A stretch of DNA of 64,000 nt from Candidatus Hydrogenedentota bacterium (GTDB taxonomy: Bacteria > UBA8481 > J006), in NCBI GenBank assembly GCA_003697085.1, contig RFFU01000074.1, positions 62,001 to 126,000 of the forward strand, given 5' to 3'. Numbering within the stretch: the stretch's first letter is position 1; each line of letters opens with the position of its first letter. The position numbers and the translations under genes are program-made. The notes beneath the pieces are model-generated. The model searched no databases and was not told the DNA's origin. It worked only from the letters and a program-made list of their open reading frames with translations. Below are positions 62,877 through 64,000 of the stretch, piece after piece.

Positions 62877-64000
62877 CGGAAACTGTATTCCCCGCGAAGT
62901 GTTTCGGTCTCCAGCACTTATTGCGGGGGACGGGACGGCCATCGTAGCGCTTGTGCCGGATTTGCAGGTCTGTGAACGATATCCCTTGCGGCCGTGGTTT
63001 CTCGATGTGGATGCTTCCGAGCAGAAGTTTGTATTTGGGATTTCCCGAGCGGAAACTGAGGGGCATGTGGGCTTTCGGAAGGTAGGGGGCACGGTATTCC
63101 CGAAGGGGAGAACGGAAATCGGCTTTTATTGGAGGGGATTTCGTGTCAAAGAAGGCATTAAAGACCCTTGGGAAGCGGTAAGCCGGTTTTTATGGCGGAA
63201 ATATGGCCGGCCTCTTTTTCAACAGGGCCAACCGTCTAAGATTCCGTTGGACCGCTATGTTGAAACGGCGTACGGGTGGGCCTTTAACCGGTGGGAAAAG
63301 ATCGTTTGGCGGGAATTTCAAATGGGAGAAACAAAGGTCGGAGCCTGTCGCCTGATCGTCACCGCAAGCGATTCGCCGAATTCACCGGGAAAACGTCCTT
63401 CGTGGGAGAAAGATTCGATCTGGAATCAAGCGTGGTTCAGCTCATTGCGGAGCGCATCGGGACTTTACCGGTATGCGCGCCGTACCGGCAATGTGGCTTT
63501 GAAGGAAAGAGCATGTATGACGAAGGAATTGGCGCTTTCGGCCCCTCAGAGGGCGGAGGGAATCTTTCCTTCCGTGTTTCTGGCGAGTGATCGATATTCC
63601 GAAGACGGAGTGCAATCGTGGGAGGAGGGGCGCTGGAGTAATTCGGATCGGGTCCCCGCTGAGCGCGGAATAACCAGGGAATGGTATCATGTATTGGACA
63701 CCTCATGGACGGCTTTACAGGTGGTGCGATGGTACCGGGAATTGGAAGGAGATGAACGACTGCTCCGATATGCAAAACGGTATGCGGATTTCCCACTTGA
63801 GCGTCAAGAGGAGAAGGGCTTTTTTCCGGCTTGGTTGCATCCTGAAACTCTCGAACCAGCAAAGATTCTTTTCGAATCGCCGGAAACGTCGTTGAGTGTA
63901 ACTTTCCTTTTGGAGTTGGCCGATCAGAAAACTGGGAGGGGTGAAGCCTATCGGAAGGCGGCGCTAAAAGGGATGGATGCCGTGATCGATGAAATTATTC
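62842..64000 (+). pseudogene. 3' part of the frameshifted gene, cut by the window end
   Basis: Open in the frame of codon start 62842 to the last base, 386 codons without a stop. Residues resemble a polysaccharide-active enzyme: ALVPDLQVCERYPLRPWFLD (strand-rich), then a Trp/Tyr-rich alpha-helical part (WYHVLDTSWTALQVVRWYRE, LLRYAKRYADFPL, LSVTFLLELAD) as in alpha/alpha-toroid hydrolases. A single extra base within 62842-62873, for example in the TTTTT or GGGG runs, would join it to the 5' fragment. Family not recognised. It may be a true pseudogene, an assembly error, or a recoded gene. Confidence 0.6.

Overview
The window is dense bacterial DNA. Its high GC content, overlapping start and stop codons, frequent GTG/TTG starts and housekeeping genes (der, plsY, gpsA, lon, engB, thrC, mnmA, aroC, accC, pssA, psd) point to a free-living, probably diderm heterotroph. 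It appears to be flagellated: there is a lone FlgF/FlgG-family rod protein whose N-terminal half resembles my recollection of spirochaete versions. It appears to secrete or display large proteins: a 2021-residue glycosidase ends in a FlgD-Ig/type IX-like C-terminal domain. Gene order is not that of any model organism. A poorly sampled phylum of the PVC/Sumerlaeota/Hydrogenedentota/spirochaete-like kind is plausible, but I cannot place it from the sequence alone.

Layout. 1-5.7 kb: tadA, der-plsY-gpsA and an alanine/serine-rich hypothetical. 5.7-11 kb (minus): lon-engB-serA-hisZ. 11-14.7 kb (minus): thrC with an overlapping cupredoxin lipoprotein, a TPR protein and tRNA-Leu(UAA), separated by repeat-rich DNA. 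15-28 kb: a DHH phosphoesterase, mnmA-aroC-M16 peptidase-PerM permease-accB-like-accC-thiE, a geranylgeranyl-reductase-type flavoprotein with two small membrane proteins, then pssA-psd on the minus strand. 28-40 kb: a secreted GH13 enzyme, the flagellar rod protein, gloA, DUF1820, SGNH hydrolase, yqgE, a flavin reductase, a phosphate permease and an HD-GYP protein. 40-54 kb: the giant multidomain glycosidase, msrAB, an FtsB-like protein, a DUF5610-like protein, a second SGNH hydrolase, arsC, yihY, malQ and a thiamine-binding protein.

54.9-64 kb is a visibly AT-richer carbohydrate locus: a LacI regulator divergent from a solute-binding-protein/permease fusion, a second permease with a ~515-residue extracytoplasmic insertion, a GH172 (DUF2961) enzyme, and a further hydrolase-like gene that carries a +1 frameshift and runs off the window. 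It reads as one regulated uptake and degradation system with unusual transporter architecture, and I regard it as the most unusual system here. No ATPase gene lies in the window.

Other signals worth attention are: an AccB-like protein beside accC in which the biotinylated lysine is replaced by aspartate; intergenic short hairpins with a conserved four-base loop and compensating stem changes; and a composite intergenic element (pyrimidine or heptamer block followed by ~10-nt-phased TTCCGTG/CTCTCGTG units) seen at three places.
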